Source: JANOBJ01 sp031411575
GTDB taxonomy: Bacteria > Pseudomonadota > Gammaproteobacteria > Burkholderiales > Burkholderiaceae_C
NCBI GenBank assembly: GCA_031411575.1
Contig: JANOBJ010000129.1
Location: 1 to 43,065, forward strand
Length of the DNA: 43,065 nt
Direction: 5' to 3'
Part shown: piece after piece, positions 16,369 to 24,066 of the stretch
Layout of the letters: each line of letters starts with the position of its first letter
Numbering within the stretch: position 1 is the stretch's first letter
Made by a program: the position numbers and the translations under genes
Notes under the pieces: generated by a model
Database searches by the model: none
What the model was told of the DNA's origin: nothing
The model's input: only the letters and a program-made list of their open reading frames with translations

Positions 16369-17223
16369 TCACCCCAACGCCTTGCGCAGCCAAGCGCTGG
16401 CGCGGTCCGCCAGCCACACCAGCACCATGAAGACCAGCAACACGGTGCTGACTTCCGAACCGTTGAACATTTTCATCGAGCCGTCCATCAACTGGCCCAG
16501 CCCGCCCGCGCCGACAAAACCCAGCACCGCCGACGAGCGGATCGCGCACTCCCAGCGGTAGACGGTGTAGCTCGTCAACTCGGCGGCATTCTGCGGCAGC
16601 AAGCCATAGAAGAAGGCCTGCAGGCGCCCTGAGCCGTTGCGCAACAGCGCCGTGGTGGCATGGGTGTCGCCGCTCTCCAGGATTTCGGCGTACACCTTGC
16701 CCAGCATGCCGCTGTAGGTCAGCGCAATCGCCAGCACACCGGCCGTGGGGCCGAGGCCCACCACCCGCACAAACACCAATGCCCAGATCAGTTCTGGCAC
16801 GCTGCGCAACAACACCAGCAGCCAGCGCACCGCCTGCCGAACCACCAGCGGCACCCAGGCCATGCGCCCGGTCAGGCCCGAGATCGACAGCACGCGCACC
16901 GAGGCCAGCGTCATCGGGATCGCCAGCACCAGCGCCAGCGTGATGCCGGCGGTAGCCATGGCCACGGTGCGCCAGGTTTCCTTTGCCACCAGCCACAGGA
17001 AAGAGGGTTCGACATTGGGTGGCACAAAGTCGCCCAGAAACCTCAGCGTCGGCTTGAGGCTGCCCGGCTCCACCAACACCCAGGGCTTGAACTCGGTGAG
17101 CACCAGCATCGGCCACAGCACCACCAGCGACGCCAGCACCCAGAACACGCGGGTGCGCCACGCTGGATCGCGCAGCTCGGCCCGGTGAAGCGGCGACGCA
17201 GCCACGCTGTTCAGGCTTGGCAT
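16369..17223 (-). CDS. PhnE-like ABC transporter permease, first
   Basis: A 284-residue permease paralogous to the one encoded next, with LRSVPELIWALVFVRVVG and YRWECAIRSSAVLGFVGAGGLG as the conserved core. The periplasmic loop carries FVPPNVEPSFLWLVAKETWRT. The gene starts eight bases after the ATPase gene stops. Order on the minus strand is receptor, ATPase, permease, permease. Confidence 0.85.
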   Translation of the reverse strand: MPSLNSVAASPLHRAELRDPAWRTRVFWVLASLVVLWPMLVLTEFKPWVLVEPGSLKPTLRFLGDFVPPNVEPSFLWLVAKETWRTVAMATAGITLALVLAIPMTLASVRVLSISGLTGRMAWVPLVVRQAVRWLLVLLRSVPELIWALVFVRVVGLGPTAGVLAIALTYSGMLGKVYAEILESGDTHATTALLRNGSGRLQAFFYGLLPQNAAELTSYTVYRWECAIRSSAVLGFVGAGGLGQLMDGSMKMFNGSEVSTVLLVFMVLVWLADRASAWLRKALG

Positions 17224-17231
17224 GTTTGGCG

Positions 17232-18068
17232 TCAGCGGCAGTGCATCACCGCCGGCAGCGGCACCGGCCCGGCAACCACATCCAATGGCGGTGGCGCGGT
17301 ACCGGCCAGCTCTTCCGGGTGCTGCGCGTACAGATCTTGCAAGCGCTGCTGCGTCACCTGGGCCGCCGGCAAATCAAATGCCAGCTCGCCGTCGCGCAAG
17401 CCCACGATGCGGGGGAAATGTTGCAGCGCCATCTCTACATGGTGCAGAGTGGCCACCAGCGTCGCGCCCTTCGCGGTTGCGGCCTGCGTCAGTGAGGCCA
17501 GCGCCTGCCCCGAGCGGGCCGGATCGAGGGCCGAGAGCGGCTCGTCCACCAGCAACAGCCGCGCATCGGCCACCAGGGCCCGCGCCAGACCCACCCGCTG
17601 GCGCTCGCCGCCCGACAGGCGATCGACCCGCGCAAACAGCTTGTCACTCAGGTCAAAGTGCGCGAGGGCCGCGTCGGCCTGGGCCATGCCGACGGGATAG
17701 AACAGGCTGCGCAGGCTTTGCCACAGACCGATGTGCGGCAGGCGCCCCGCCAGCACCGCCGTGACCACGCGCTGACGCGGTGGCAGCGGCGGCACTTGTG
17801 GCGCTAGAAACAACTCGCCGCGCAGGCGCTGCAGCTCGCGGCGTGGCAGCTTCCACGGGTCTCGGCCATCCAGCTGCACCGCACCGGCCGACGGCTGCAG
17901 TGCGCAGGCCAGCAGGTGCAGCACGGTGGTCTTGCCGGCGCCCGACGGTCCGATGACGGCAATCTGCTCGCCCCGCTCCACCTGCAGCGTCAACCCCTGC
18001 ACCGCGGCGCGCGCGCCAGGGCTCGCAGCCGGGTGCCGCGCAGAACAGTCTTCCAGAACGATTTTCAT
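17232..18068 (-). CDS. PhnC-like ABC transporter ATP-binding protein
   Basis: A 278-residue ATPase with Walker A GPSGAGKT (40-47), signature LSGGERQRVGLARAL, Walker B LLLVDEPLSALDP and switch His in LVATLHHVEMAL. The C-terminal 25 residues are Pro-rich and not conserved. It would energise the two adjacent permeases. An 84-base gap separates it from the receptor gene, and that gap holds a copy of the 17-bp palindrome; the rest of the set is tightly packed. Confidence 0.87.
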   Translation of the reverse strand: MKIVLEDCSARHPAASPGARAAVQGLTLQVERGEQIAVIGPSGAGKTTVLHLLACALQPSAGAVQLDGRDPWKLPRRELQRLRGELFLAPQVPPLPPRQRVVTAVLAGRLPHIGLWQSLRSLFYPVGMAQADAALAHFDLSDKLFARVDRLSGGERQRVGLARALVADARLLLVDEPLSALDPARSGQALASLTQAATAKGATLVATLHHVEMALQHFPRIVGLRDGELAFDLPAAQVTQQRLQDLYAQHPEELAGTAPPPLDVVAGPVPLPAVMHCR

Positions 18069-18105
18069 GGCAAAAATGGCTAAAGGTGCACGTCAGCTGG
18101 TCATA

Positions 18106-18130
18106 GTTTGCTATTATTATAATAGCAAAC
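18106..18130. repeat. 17-bp palindromic repeat, copy 3 (intergenic)
   Basis: The core GCTATTATTATAATAGC lies at 18110-18126, extended to an almost perfect 25-bp palindrome by GTTT and AAAC flanks, with the TGGTCATA tail on the left. It sits between the phnD-like and phnC-like genes. It could form a hairpin in the transporter mRNA. Confidence 0.8.
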
Positions 18131-18152
18131 GGGCTGCGCCCCAAGTTCCAGC

Positions 18153-19019
18153 TTACTTCAGCAGCCCCGCGCTGCGCGCTGCCGTTTCGATGCCCTTGTA
18201 GTTCTCAACCTTGGTCGGCACAAAGCGGGTGGCGCGCTGCAGCTCCAGGATTTCCTTGCCCTCGGCCGAATTCTTGTTGAGGTCAAGGAAAGCCTTGGCC
18301 AGCTTCTCGCGCAGGGCTGCCGGCATGTCGGCATGCACGGTCCAGTTGTAGTCGTAGTACGGGGGCGTGGTGTAGAACACGTTTACCTTGGCGGGATCGA
18401 CCTTCTTGTCGGCCACAAATTTTTCCCACACCGAGATATTGAGCGCGCCGGCGTCAACCTTGCCTGCGGCCACCGCCGCGATGGTGGCGTCGTGTGCGCC
18501 CGAATACGCGACCCGCTTGAAGTCCTTGTCGGGATCAACGTTGGCGGCCAGCAGGAAGCTGCGCGGCATCAGGTGGCCCGAGGTGCTGGACTGCGAGCCA
18601 AAGCTCACGGTCTTGCCCTTCAGATCGGCCAGGCTTTTGATGCCAGGTTCGGTGGTGATGAACACCGAACGGAAATTTTCGTCTTCTTCGCGCTGCACCA
18701 GCGGCACGGCCTTGCCGCCCGAGCGCACATGGGCCTGCACAAACGTGAAACCGCCAAACCAGGCCATATCGACCTGCTTGTTGGCCAGTGCTTCCACCGA
18801 GGCGGCGTAATCGGTAACGGGCGTGAACTCAACCTTCATGCCCAGCTTGCTTTCCAGGTATTTGACCAGCGGCGCCGCTTTGCGCGACAGCTCGGTTGGG
18901 GATTCATCGGGTATGGCGGTGAACTTGAACACCTGTTGCGCGTGCGATATCCCGCCAAAGGCGAGAACGGCGCAGGTCATCAGGACTTTGAAGGTGCGGG
19001 AAGGCGAAAAACTGATCAT
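18153..19019 (-). CDS. PhnD-like ABC substrate-binding protein, putative selenate/selenium receptor
   Basis: A 288-residue periplasmic receptor. The signal peptide ends at about residue 28 (ISHAQQ), and AGGAGATTGCC precedes the ATG. The mature protein has the PhnD fold: FTAIPDESPTELSRKAAPLVKYL, VDMAWFGGFTFVQ, FGSQSSTSGHLMPRSF and YSGAHDATIAAVAAGKVDAGALN. As I recall, a branch of this family is annotated as putative selenate ABC receptor because it co-occurs with SelD; the gene is divergent from egtD-senB-senC, which supports that reading over phosphonate import. No phosphonate-degradation gene is present in the window. Confidence 0.8.
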   Translation of the reverse strand: MISFSPSRTFKVLMTCAVLAFGGISHAQQVFKFTAIPDESPTELSRKAAPLVKYLESKLGMKVEFTPVTDYAASVEALANKQVDMAWFGGFTFVQAHVRSGGKAVPLVQREEDENFRSVFITTEPGIKSLADLKGKTVSFGSQSSTSGHLMPRSFLLAANVDPDKDFKRVAYSGAHDATIAAVAAGKVDAGALNISVWEKFVADKKVDPAKVNVFYTTPPYYDYNWTVHADMPAALREKLAKAFLDLNKNSAEGKEILELQRATRFVPTKVENYKGIETAARSAGLLK

Positions 19020-19180
19020 GGCAATCTCCTGGAAAGTGGATCAATGAGAGGCGAATTACACCGCGAAACGGCCATTTGCACAGCGCCGCAGCTGTCAGTG
19101 AATCCCCTTGTAAGGTTTTGCCGTATCCTCCCGACCAAATCCCTTGCCGCCCCGGATGGTGCGGCCGATAGTGTCCGACC

Positions 19181-20130
19181 ATGAAAACCCCCGCCTTCAT
19201 CCAGCTGCACCACGACGATCACCAGGCCATCCGCGGCGAGTTGCTGCGCGGCCTGCAGGCGCCGCAGGCCACCACCTCGCCCAAATACCTGTACGACGCC
19301 CTCGGTTCGCGATGTTCGAGGCCATCACCGAGCTGCCCGAGTACTACCCCACCCGCACCGAGGCCGCGATCTTTCAGGCCCACGCACCGGCCATGGCCGC
19401 GCTGCAGCCCGCAGGCGCGACGCTGGTCGATCTGGGCGCTGGCAACTGCGAGAAAGCCGCGCTGCTGTTCGACGCTTTTGCGCCGCAGCGCTACGTGGCG
19501 GTGGATATTTCGGTGGATTTCCTGCGCTCGGCGCTGGACTGCCTGCAACGGCAGTTCCCGGCGCTGGCGATGGTCGGCGTGGGCATGGATTTTTCGTCCT
19601 CGCTGGCGCTGCCGGCAGCAGTGGGCGATGGCCCGCGCGTGCTGTTTTATCCCGGCTCCAGCATTGGCAACTTCACACCCGTCGAAGCGCTGGCTTTCCT
19701 GCGCCAGACCCGCACCGCCTGCGAGGGCGGCGGCCTGCTGATCGGGGTCGATCTGGTCAAGCCGGTGGATGTACTGGTACCCGCTTATGACGATGCGCTG
19801 GGGGTCACCGCCGCTTTCAACCGCAACCTGCTGTTGCACATCAACCGGCTGGCGGGTACCAATTTCGAGCTGGCCAGCTGGCGACACATCGGGCTGTTCA
19901 ACCCCGAACTTTCGCGTATCGAGATGCATCTGGAAGCCGTGCGGCCGACCGTGGTGCGCTGGGAAGGTGGCGAACGCCACTTTGCGGCCGGCGACCGCAT
20001 CCACACCGAAAACTCCTACAAGTGGCGGCAAGACCGCTTTGAAGCCCTGTTGCGCGAAGCCGGCTTTTCGTCCACGCAGGTCTGGACAGACGCACGCGGC
20101 TGGTTTGCGGTGTTCTGGGCGCAGGCCTGA
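19181..20130 (+). pseudogene. egtD: EgtD-like histidine N-alpha-methyltransferase, interrupted by a frameshift
   Basis: Homologue of EgtD, which trimethylates histidine with SAM to hercynine, the precursor of ergothioneine and selenoneine. The ATG at 19181 opens well (IQLHHDDHQAIRGELLRGL) to YLYDALGSR, then at about 19312 the frame is lost: the family sequence continues in another frame as FEAITELPEYYPTRTEAAIF to the natural end. Inserting one base between 19312 and 19313 restores GSRLFEAI. The rest is intact: VDLGAGNCEKAALL (SAM site), LFYPGSSIGNFTPVEAL, VPAYDDALGVTAAFNRNLL and IEMHLEAVRPT. Either a real null mutation, a sequencing or assembly error, or internal initiation at ATG 19312 giving a protein without the first 44 residues. 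Confidence 0.85.
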
Positions 20131-20150
20131 TCGGCGCGGTGCCCGGCGCC

Positions 20151-21185
20151 ATGGCCAAGCCTTCGGTCGTGATCGTCAGCCCGGCGCTGGCCGACGCCAA
20201 CAACGGCAACTGGCAAACCGCCCGCCGCTGGCAGCGCATGCTCGCACCCACTTTTACCGCACGGATCGTGCGCCAGTGGCCGGACGGGGACGCCGCAGCA
20301 GCTGACGTCGCCATGCTGGCCCTGCACGCCCGGCGCTCGGCCGCCTCGGTCGAAGCCTGGGCGCAAACCCACGCTGACAGGTCGAACGAGGGATCCCCGG
20401 CAACCCGGCTGGCCGTGATCCTGACCGGCACCGATCTGTACCGCGACATCCAGTCTGACGCCGCCGCCCAGCGCTCGCTGGCGCTGGCCACCCAATTGGT
20501 GGTGCTGCAGGCGCATGGCCTGCTGGACCTGCCGGCGCCCCACCGACCCAAAACCCGCGTGATCTTTCAGTCCACCGGCGCGCGCCAGCCCGCGGCCAAG
20601 CCCGCCAGCGTGCTGCGCGCCGTGATGGTGGGGCACCTGCGCGATGAAAAATCGCCCGAAACGTTGTTTGAAGCCGCGCGCCTGCTGGCGCAGCATCCCG
20701 ACATCCGGATCGACCACATCGGCGACCCGCTCGACCCGGCTCTGGGCGAGCAGGCCCGCGCCACGGCGGCGCAATGCCCAGGCTACCGCTGGCTGGGCGG
20801 GCTGCCGCACGGCGCCACCCGCGCCCGCATCCAGCGCGCGCACCTGCTGGTGCACACCAGCCGCATGGAAGGCGGCGCCCACGTCATCATGGAAGCCGTG
20901 CGCAGCGGCACGCCCGTGCTGGCCTCCCGCGTGCCCGGCAACATCGGCATGCTGGGCGACGGGTATGCGGGTTACTTCCCGCATGGCGACGCGGCGGCGC
21001 TGGCCGCACTGCTGCTGCGCTGCCGCGCGGGGCTGGCTGACCCTGCAGGCCCGGGCAACCCTCCCGACGACCTGTTTTCGATCCTTGACGCACAATGCAG
21101 GGAGCGTGCGCCGCTCTTTGCGCCCGAAACCGAACGCGCGGCCCTGATGCAACTGGTCCGTGATCTTTTGCCGGAGAAACCATGA
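20151..21185 (+). CDS. senB: SenB, selenosugar synthase (selenoneine biosynthesis glycosyltransferase)
   Basis: A 344-residue GT-B type glycosyltransferase. SenB uses selenophosphate and a UDP-sugar to make a selenosugar, the selenium donor for selenoneine. Motifs typical of the family are DANNGNWQTARRWQRML near the N-terminus, VILTGTDLYRDI, VMVGHLRDEKSPETLF and HTSRMEGGAHVIMEAV, followed by GTPVLASRVPGNIGMLG and YAGYFPHGD. ATG 20151 is chosen over an upstream GTG at 20139. It lies 20 bases after the egtD stop and overlaps senC by four bases. The usual partner SenA is not encoded in the window. Confidence 0.88.
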   Translation: MAKPSVVIVSPALADANNGNWQTARRWQRMLAPTFTARIVRQWPDGDAAAADVAMLALHARRSAASVEAWAQTHADRSNEGSPATRLAVILTGTDLYRDIQSDAAAQRSLALATQLVVLQAHGLLDLPAPHRPKTRVIFQSTGARQPAAKPASVLRAVMVGHLRDEKSPETLFEAARLLAQHPDIRIDHIGDPLDPALGEQARATAAQCPGYRWLGGLPHGATRARIQRAHLLVHTSRMEGGAHVIMEAVRSGTPVLASRVPGNIGMLGDGYAGYFPHGDAAALAALLLRCRAGLADPAGPGNPPDDLFSILDAQCRERAPLFAPETERAALMQLVRDLLPEKP

Positions 21186-22264
21186 ACGCCACTACCCCAC
21201 CCCACCTGCAGCCGTTTCCCGCGCAGCCGCGCCTGACCTCGCTCTCGCACGGCGGCGGCTGCGGCTGCAAGATCGCGCCCGGCGTGTTGTCCGAAATCCT
21301 CAAGGGCACCACGCAGATGCCCATCCCCAAGGAACTGCTGGTCGGCATTGAAACCGCTGACGACGCAGCCGTGTACCAGCTGAACGACGAGCAGGCGCTG
21401 ATCGCCACCACCGATTTCTTCATGCCGATCGTGGACGATCCGTTTGATTTCGGCCGCATCGCCGCCACCAACGCCATCAGCGACGTGTACGCCATGGGTG
21501 GCACGCCCATCATGGCGCTGGCGCTGGTGGGCATGCCCATCAGCGTGCTGTCCACCGAGACCATCGGCAAAATCCTCGAAGGCGGCGCCTCGGTCTGCCG
21601 CGAGGCGGGCATCCCGATCGCGGGCGGCCACACGATTGATTCGGTCGAGCCGATCTACGGCCTGGTGGCGCTCGGCCTGGTGCACCCCAAGCGCGTCAAG
21701 CGCAACGCCGACGCGCGGCCCGGCGACGTGCTGGTGCTGAGCAAACCCATTGGCGTCGGCATCCTGTCGGCCGCGCTCAAGAAAGAGCAGCTCGACGCGA
21801 CCGGCTACGCGCAGATGATCGCCGTCACCACCAAGCTCAACACGCCCGGCCCTGAACTGCCGGCACTGACCGGCGTGCACGCGCTGACCGACATCACCGG
21901 CTTTGGCCTGGCCGGCCACGTGCTGGAACTGGCGCGCGGCGCCCGCTGCACCGTGCAGATCGACTGGGCCAAGGTGCCCTTGCTCGACGGCGTGCGCGAC
22001 ATGGCCGCGCAGGGCACCGTCACCGGCGCCTCAGGCCGCAACTGGGGTGGCTATGGCGCCGATGTGCAACTGCCCGCCGGCTTTGCCACCGCCGACCAGG
22101 CCCTGCTGTCCGACCCGCAGACCAGTGGCGGCCTGCTGGTGTCGTGCACGGCGGACAGCGTGGACGAAGTGCTGGCCATCTTCCACCGCCACGGCTTTGA
22201 CCGCGCGGCCGTCATCGGCTCGGTGCAGGCAGAAGCCGGCCGGCCGGGGCTGGTGATCCGTTGA
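21182..22264 (+). CDS. senC: SenC/SelD, selenide water dikinase (selenophosphate synthase)
   Basis: A 360-residue AIRS/PurM-fold enzyme making selenophosphate from selenide and ATP. The catalytic motif is HGGGCGCK with Cys27 and Lys30, the Cys form rather than Sec. Also present are the ATP/metal residues of ETADDAAVYQLND, ATTDFFMPIVDDPFDFG, ATNAISDVYAMGG and AGGHTIDSVEP, and the C-terminal LLSDPQTSGGLLVSC. The ATGA overlap with senB supports the SenC role, though the same protein could serve selenocysteine or selenouridine synthesis. Length matches SelD (about 350). Confidence 0.92.
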   Translation: MNATTPPHLQPFPAQPRLTSLSHGGGCGCKIAPGVLSEILKGTTQMPIPKELLVGIETADDAAVYQLNDEQALIATTDFFMPIVDDPFDFGRIAATNAISDVYAMGGTPIMALALVGMPISVLSTETIGKILEGGASVCREAGIPIAGGHTIDSVEPIYGLVALGLVHPKRVKRNADARPGDVLVLSKPIGVGILSAALKKEQLDATGYAQMIAVTTKLNTPGPELPALTGVHALTDITGFGLAGHVLELARGARCTVQIDWAKVPLLDGVRDMAAQGTVTGASGRNWGGYGADVQLPAGFATADQALLSDPQTSGGLLVSCTADSVDEVLAIFHRHGFDRAAVIGSVQAEAGRPGLVIR

Positions 22265-22364
22265 GCCTGATCGCCGCCGCGTAAGCGCTTAGCCGCTGTT
22301 CGGTCAAAAGCGTCGGCTTGGCCGGCCCTTTTTCTTGGGCGGGGTAAAAAATGCTCCAAAACCG

Positions 22365-23063
22365 TCACCCTGGCCCGTGCACCGCCCGACGCACCGCGGC
22401 GTGCGCCAGCAGTCGGGTGGAATCGAGCGTCGGCAAGGGTGAATTGGCGTCGTTCAGGATCAGCGGCAGCTCGGTGCAGCCCAGCACCACCGCGTCGCAG
22501 CCGGCGGCGCGCAAGCGCCCGATGATCTGCTGCAAGCCGGCCAGCGCCTCGGGCCGTACAGTGCCGCGCACCAGCTCGTCCATGATGGTGCGGTGCAACG
22601 CGTCGCGATCCGCCGCGCCCGGGCGCTCCCACGCCAGCCCGCGCGCCGCGAGCGCACCGGGGTACACCTCGCCGTCCACCAACCAGCGCGTGCCGGTGAT
22701 CCCCAGCCGCCGGTAGCCGCGCGCAGCGGCCTCGTCGGCCACCACCCGGGCAATGTGCAGCCACGGCAAGGGCGAGCGCGGCTCGACCAGCGGCAGCGCC
22801 TGGTGAATCGTGTTGTCCGGGCAGATCAGGAAGTCAGCGCCCATGCCCGCCAGCTTGCGCGCCGAATCGAGCATCAACGCCGCCACACCCGCCCAGTCGC
22901 CCGCGTCCAGGCAAGCCACGTAGTCGCCCAGCGAATGCGAATGCAGCGACACCTCCGGGTGCGCATGACCGCCCAGCAGCCGTGCCCCCTCCGCACCAAT
23001 CGTGCGGTAACACAGCGCCGCACCTTCAGCGGAGCAGGCGACGATGCCGATGTGGTGGGGCAT
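22365..23063 (-). CDS. Aspartate/glutamate/hydantoin racemase family protein
   Basis: A 232-residue racemase-fold protein. The two catalytic cysteines of PLP-independent amino acid racemases are visible: Cys81 in FLICPDNTIHQA and Cys196 in VVLGCTELPLI. The N-terminus HIGIVACSAEGAALCYRTI is typical of the aspartate racemase group. It converges on senC with a 100-base gap that holds no clear terminator, only a TAAGCGCTTA palindrome at 22282-22291. Substrate specificity cannot be read from sequence, and a link to the selenium genes is not indicated. Confidence 0.82.
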   Translation of the reverse strand: MPHHIGIVACSAEGAALCYRTIGAEGARLLGGHAHPEVSLHSHSLGDYVACLDAGDWAGVAALMLDSARKLAGMGADFLICPDNTIHQALPLVEPRSPLPWLHIARVVADEAAARGYRRLGITGTRWLVDGEVYPGALAARGLAWERPGAADRDALHRTIMDELVRGTVRPEALAGLQQIIGRLRAAGCDAVVLGCTELPLILNDANSPLPTLDSTRLLAHAAVRRAVHGPG

Positions 23064-23103
23064 GGGTGGGTGGTTTTGGGAGTTGATGAGGCAACTGGTA
23101 GGC

Positions 23104-23130
23104 GCTACTATTTTAATAGCATACTATGAC
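23104..23130. repeat. 17-bp palindromic repeat, copy 4 (intergenic)
   Basis: Core GCTACTATTTTAATAGC at 23104-23120, followed by the tail ATACTATGAC. It lies 40 bases upstream of the racemase start. Confidence 0.8.
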
Positions 23131-23303
23131 CACGGGGTAGGGACAACCGCACGAAAATAGCACTGAAATGGGTGGAAACGGGTCTCTGGGGGGGGGGAAG
23201 GTCATTTGCCCCCTTGCCTTGACCGCATCGTTTGGTGACGTCACTTTGAGGAGCATCGTCTTAGCGCTTTTTTTTGATATTTCGTGCTTTCGTCCCCGCC
23301 ACT

Positions 23304-23332
23304 TGGTCATTTCTAGCTATTTATTTAGTAGC
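23304..23332. repeat. 17-bp palindromic repeat, copy 5 (intergenic)
   Basis: Core GCTATTTATTTAGTAGC at 23316-23332, preceded by TGGTCATTTCTA, the reverse-oriented tail. It faces copy 4 about 195 bases away. Confidence 0.75.
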
Positions 23333-23463
23333 AATCAACCACTCGATTACCGTGCCAGAACCGTCACCCGCCGTATCAGCCGTCGACCAGATCGGGGACA
23401 TCGCCAACCGAAGACGCCGGGCTGACTCGCGAGCGCCTCTACCGGGCGTCAAACGCCCAAGAT

Positions 23464-23772
23464 TCACATCACCCGCGCGCCCTGCACAGCAGCCGCGATA
23501 GGTCCACACACCAGCTGTTCTGAATAGTCCCGGCCCACCAGGGCGCGGGCGATGCGGTAGTTGTCTCGGGCGTGCCCGGGCAAGGCTTGCAGATCGACCC
23601 AGCCAGTGGCGTCGCAGGGGAAGGCCAGCGCGCGGCCGGGGCAGAAGAGGGATGCGTAGCGGACGTGGAAGGCGGGGGCCGCTGGTACCGCGGCTGTGTC
23701 AGCCTTCACCGTGCCAAGGCCGCTGTTTGCCGCAGCGCTGAGGGTGGGAGACGCAATCGTGGCGGTGTTCAT
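23464..23772 (-). CDS. Small protein of unknown function (102 residues)
   Basis: Not recognised. ATG 23772 is preferred because CAGGAG stands six bases upstream; a GTG at 23787 would overlap that site. The first 40 residues are Ala/Thr-rich and low in complexity. The rest is compact: FHVRYASLFCPGRALAFPCDA then GWVDLQALPGHARDNYRIAR and ALVGRDYSEQLVCGPIA. Three cysteines (FCPGR, FPCDA, LVCGP) and the position pattern suggest a real small domain. There is no signal peptide. Neighbours give no functional hint. Confidence 0.6.
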   Translation of the reverse strand: MNTATIASPTLSAAANSGLGTVKADTAAVPAAPAFHVRYASLFCPGRALAFPCDATGWVDLQALPGHARDNYRIARALVGRDYSEQLVCGPIAAAVQGARVM

Positions 23773-23997
23773 CGCGGGCTCCTGCACGCGTGAGAGCGCA
23801 TGCCATGGTTTGAGTGTGGGCGCGCGGCAGCGGGGGCGGTATCGGCGCGCAACGCCAGCGGGTGTGGGCGGGCGTTGCGTGGGGATGAGCGGCGCGTCCT
23901 ACAGGCGCCTTTTTGCACCGCTTGATCCACCGCAACACGCGCGACCGCTGGCGCTGCTACGGTTGCTCACAGGAGCTACCCGCGAAAGGACATGCCC

Positions 23998-24066
23998 ATG
24001 AGCCCAGCCATGCACCCCTTCAACGCCGATGCGAGGCGCCAAGTCGGCGGACGCTTCCATGGCTGA
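23998..24066 (+). CDS. Possible 22-codon leader peptide before the OsmC gene
   Basis: Open frame MSPAMHPFNADARRQVGGRF plus two residues, preceded by AAAGGA at a good distance, ending in a TGA that overlaps the OsmC ATG at 24059. The OsmC start itself lacks a visible ribosome site, so this could be a translational-coupling leader, or the true OsmC N-terminus separated by a one-base frameshift. Confidence 0.35.
   Translation: MSPAMHPFNADARRQVGGRFHG

Larger units (their letters stand above)
23064..23463. other. 400-base gap with two facing palindromic repeats and a poly-G tract
   Basis: No convincing gene. It holds two copies of the 17-bp palindrome (23104 and 23316) with their ATGACC tails pointing inward, and a run of ten G at 23188-23197. 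A hairpin GGGCGT-CAA-ACGCCC lies at 23444-23458 just beyond the stop of the minus-strand gene at 23464. The hairpin lacks a T run, so termination is uncertain. The base composition is more AT-rich than neighbours around 23230-23345. Confidence 0.6.

Noticed and set aside
15528..19019. Plain phosphonate transporter call (phnDCEE)
   Set aside because: Family similarity is real, but context with senB/senC and lack of phosphonate catabolism make a selenium role more likely; gene symbols withheld.
19300..19325. Programmed frameshift in egtD
   Set aside because: No slippery heptamer or downstream structure that I can see, and EgtD is not known to use one; a mutation or sequence error is simpler.
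22265..23463. Remnant of senA near senC
   Set aside because: The gap frames show no EgtB-like motif such as the HxxxE iron site or the sulfatase-modifying fold segments; the racemase fills most of the span.
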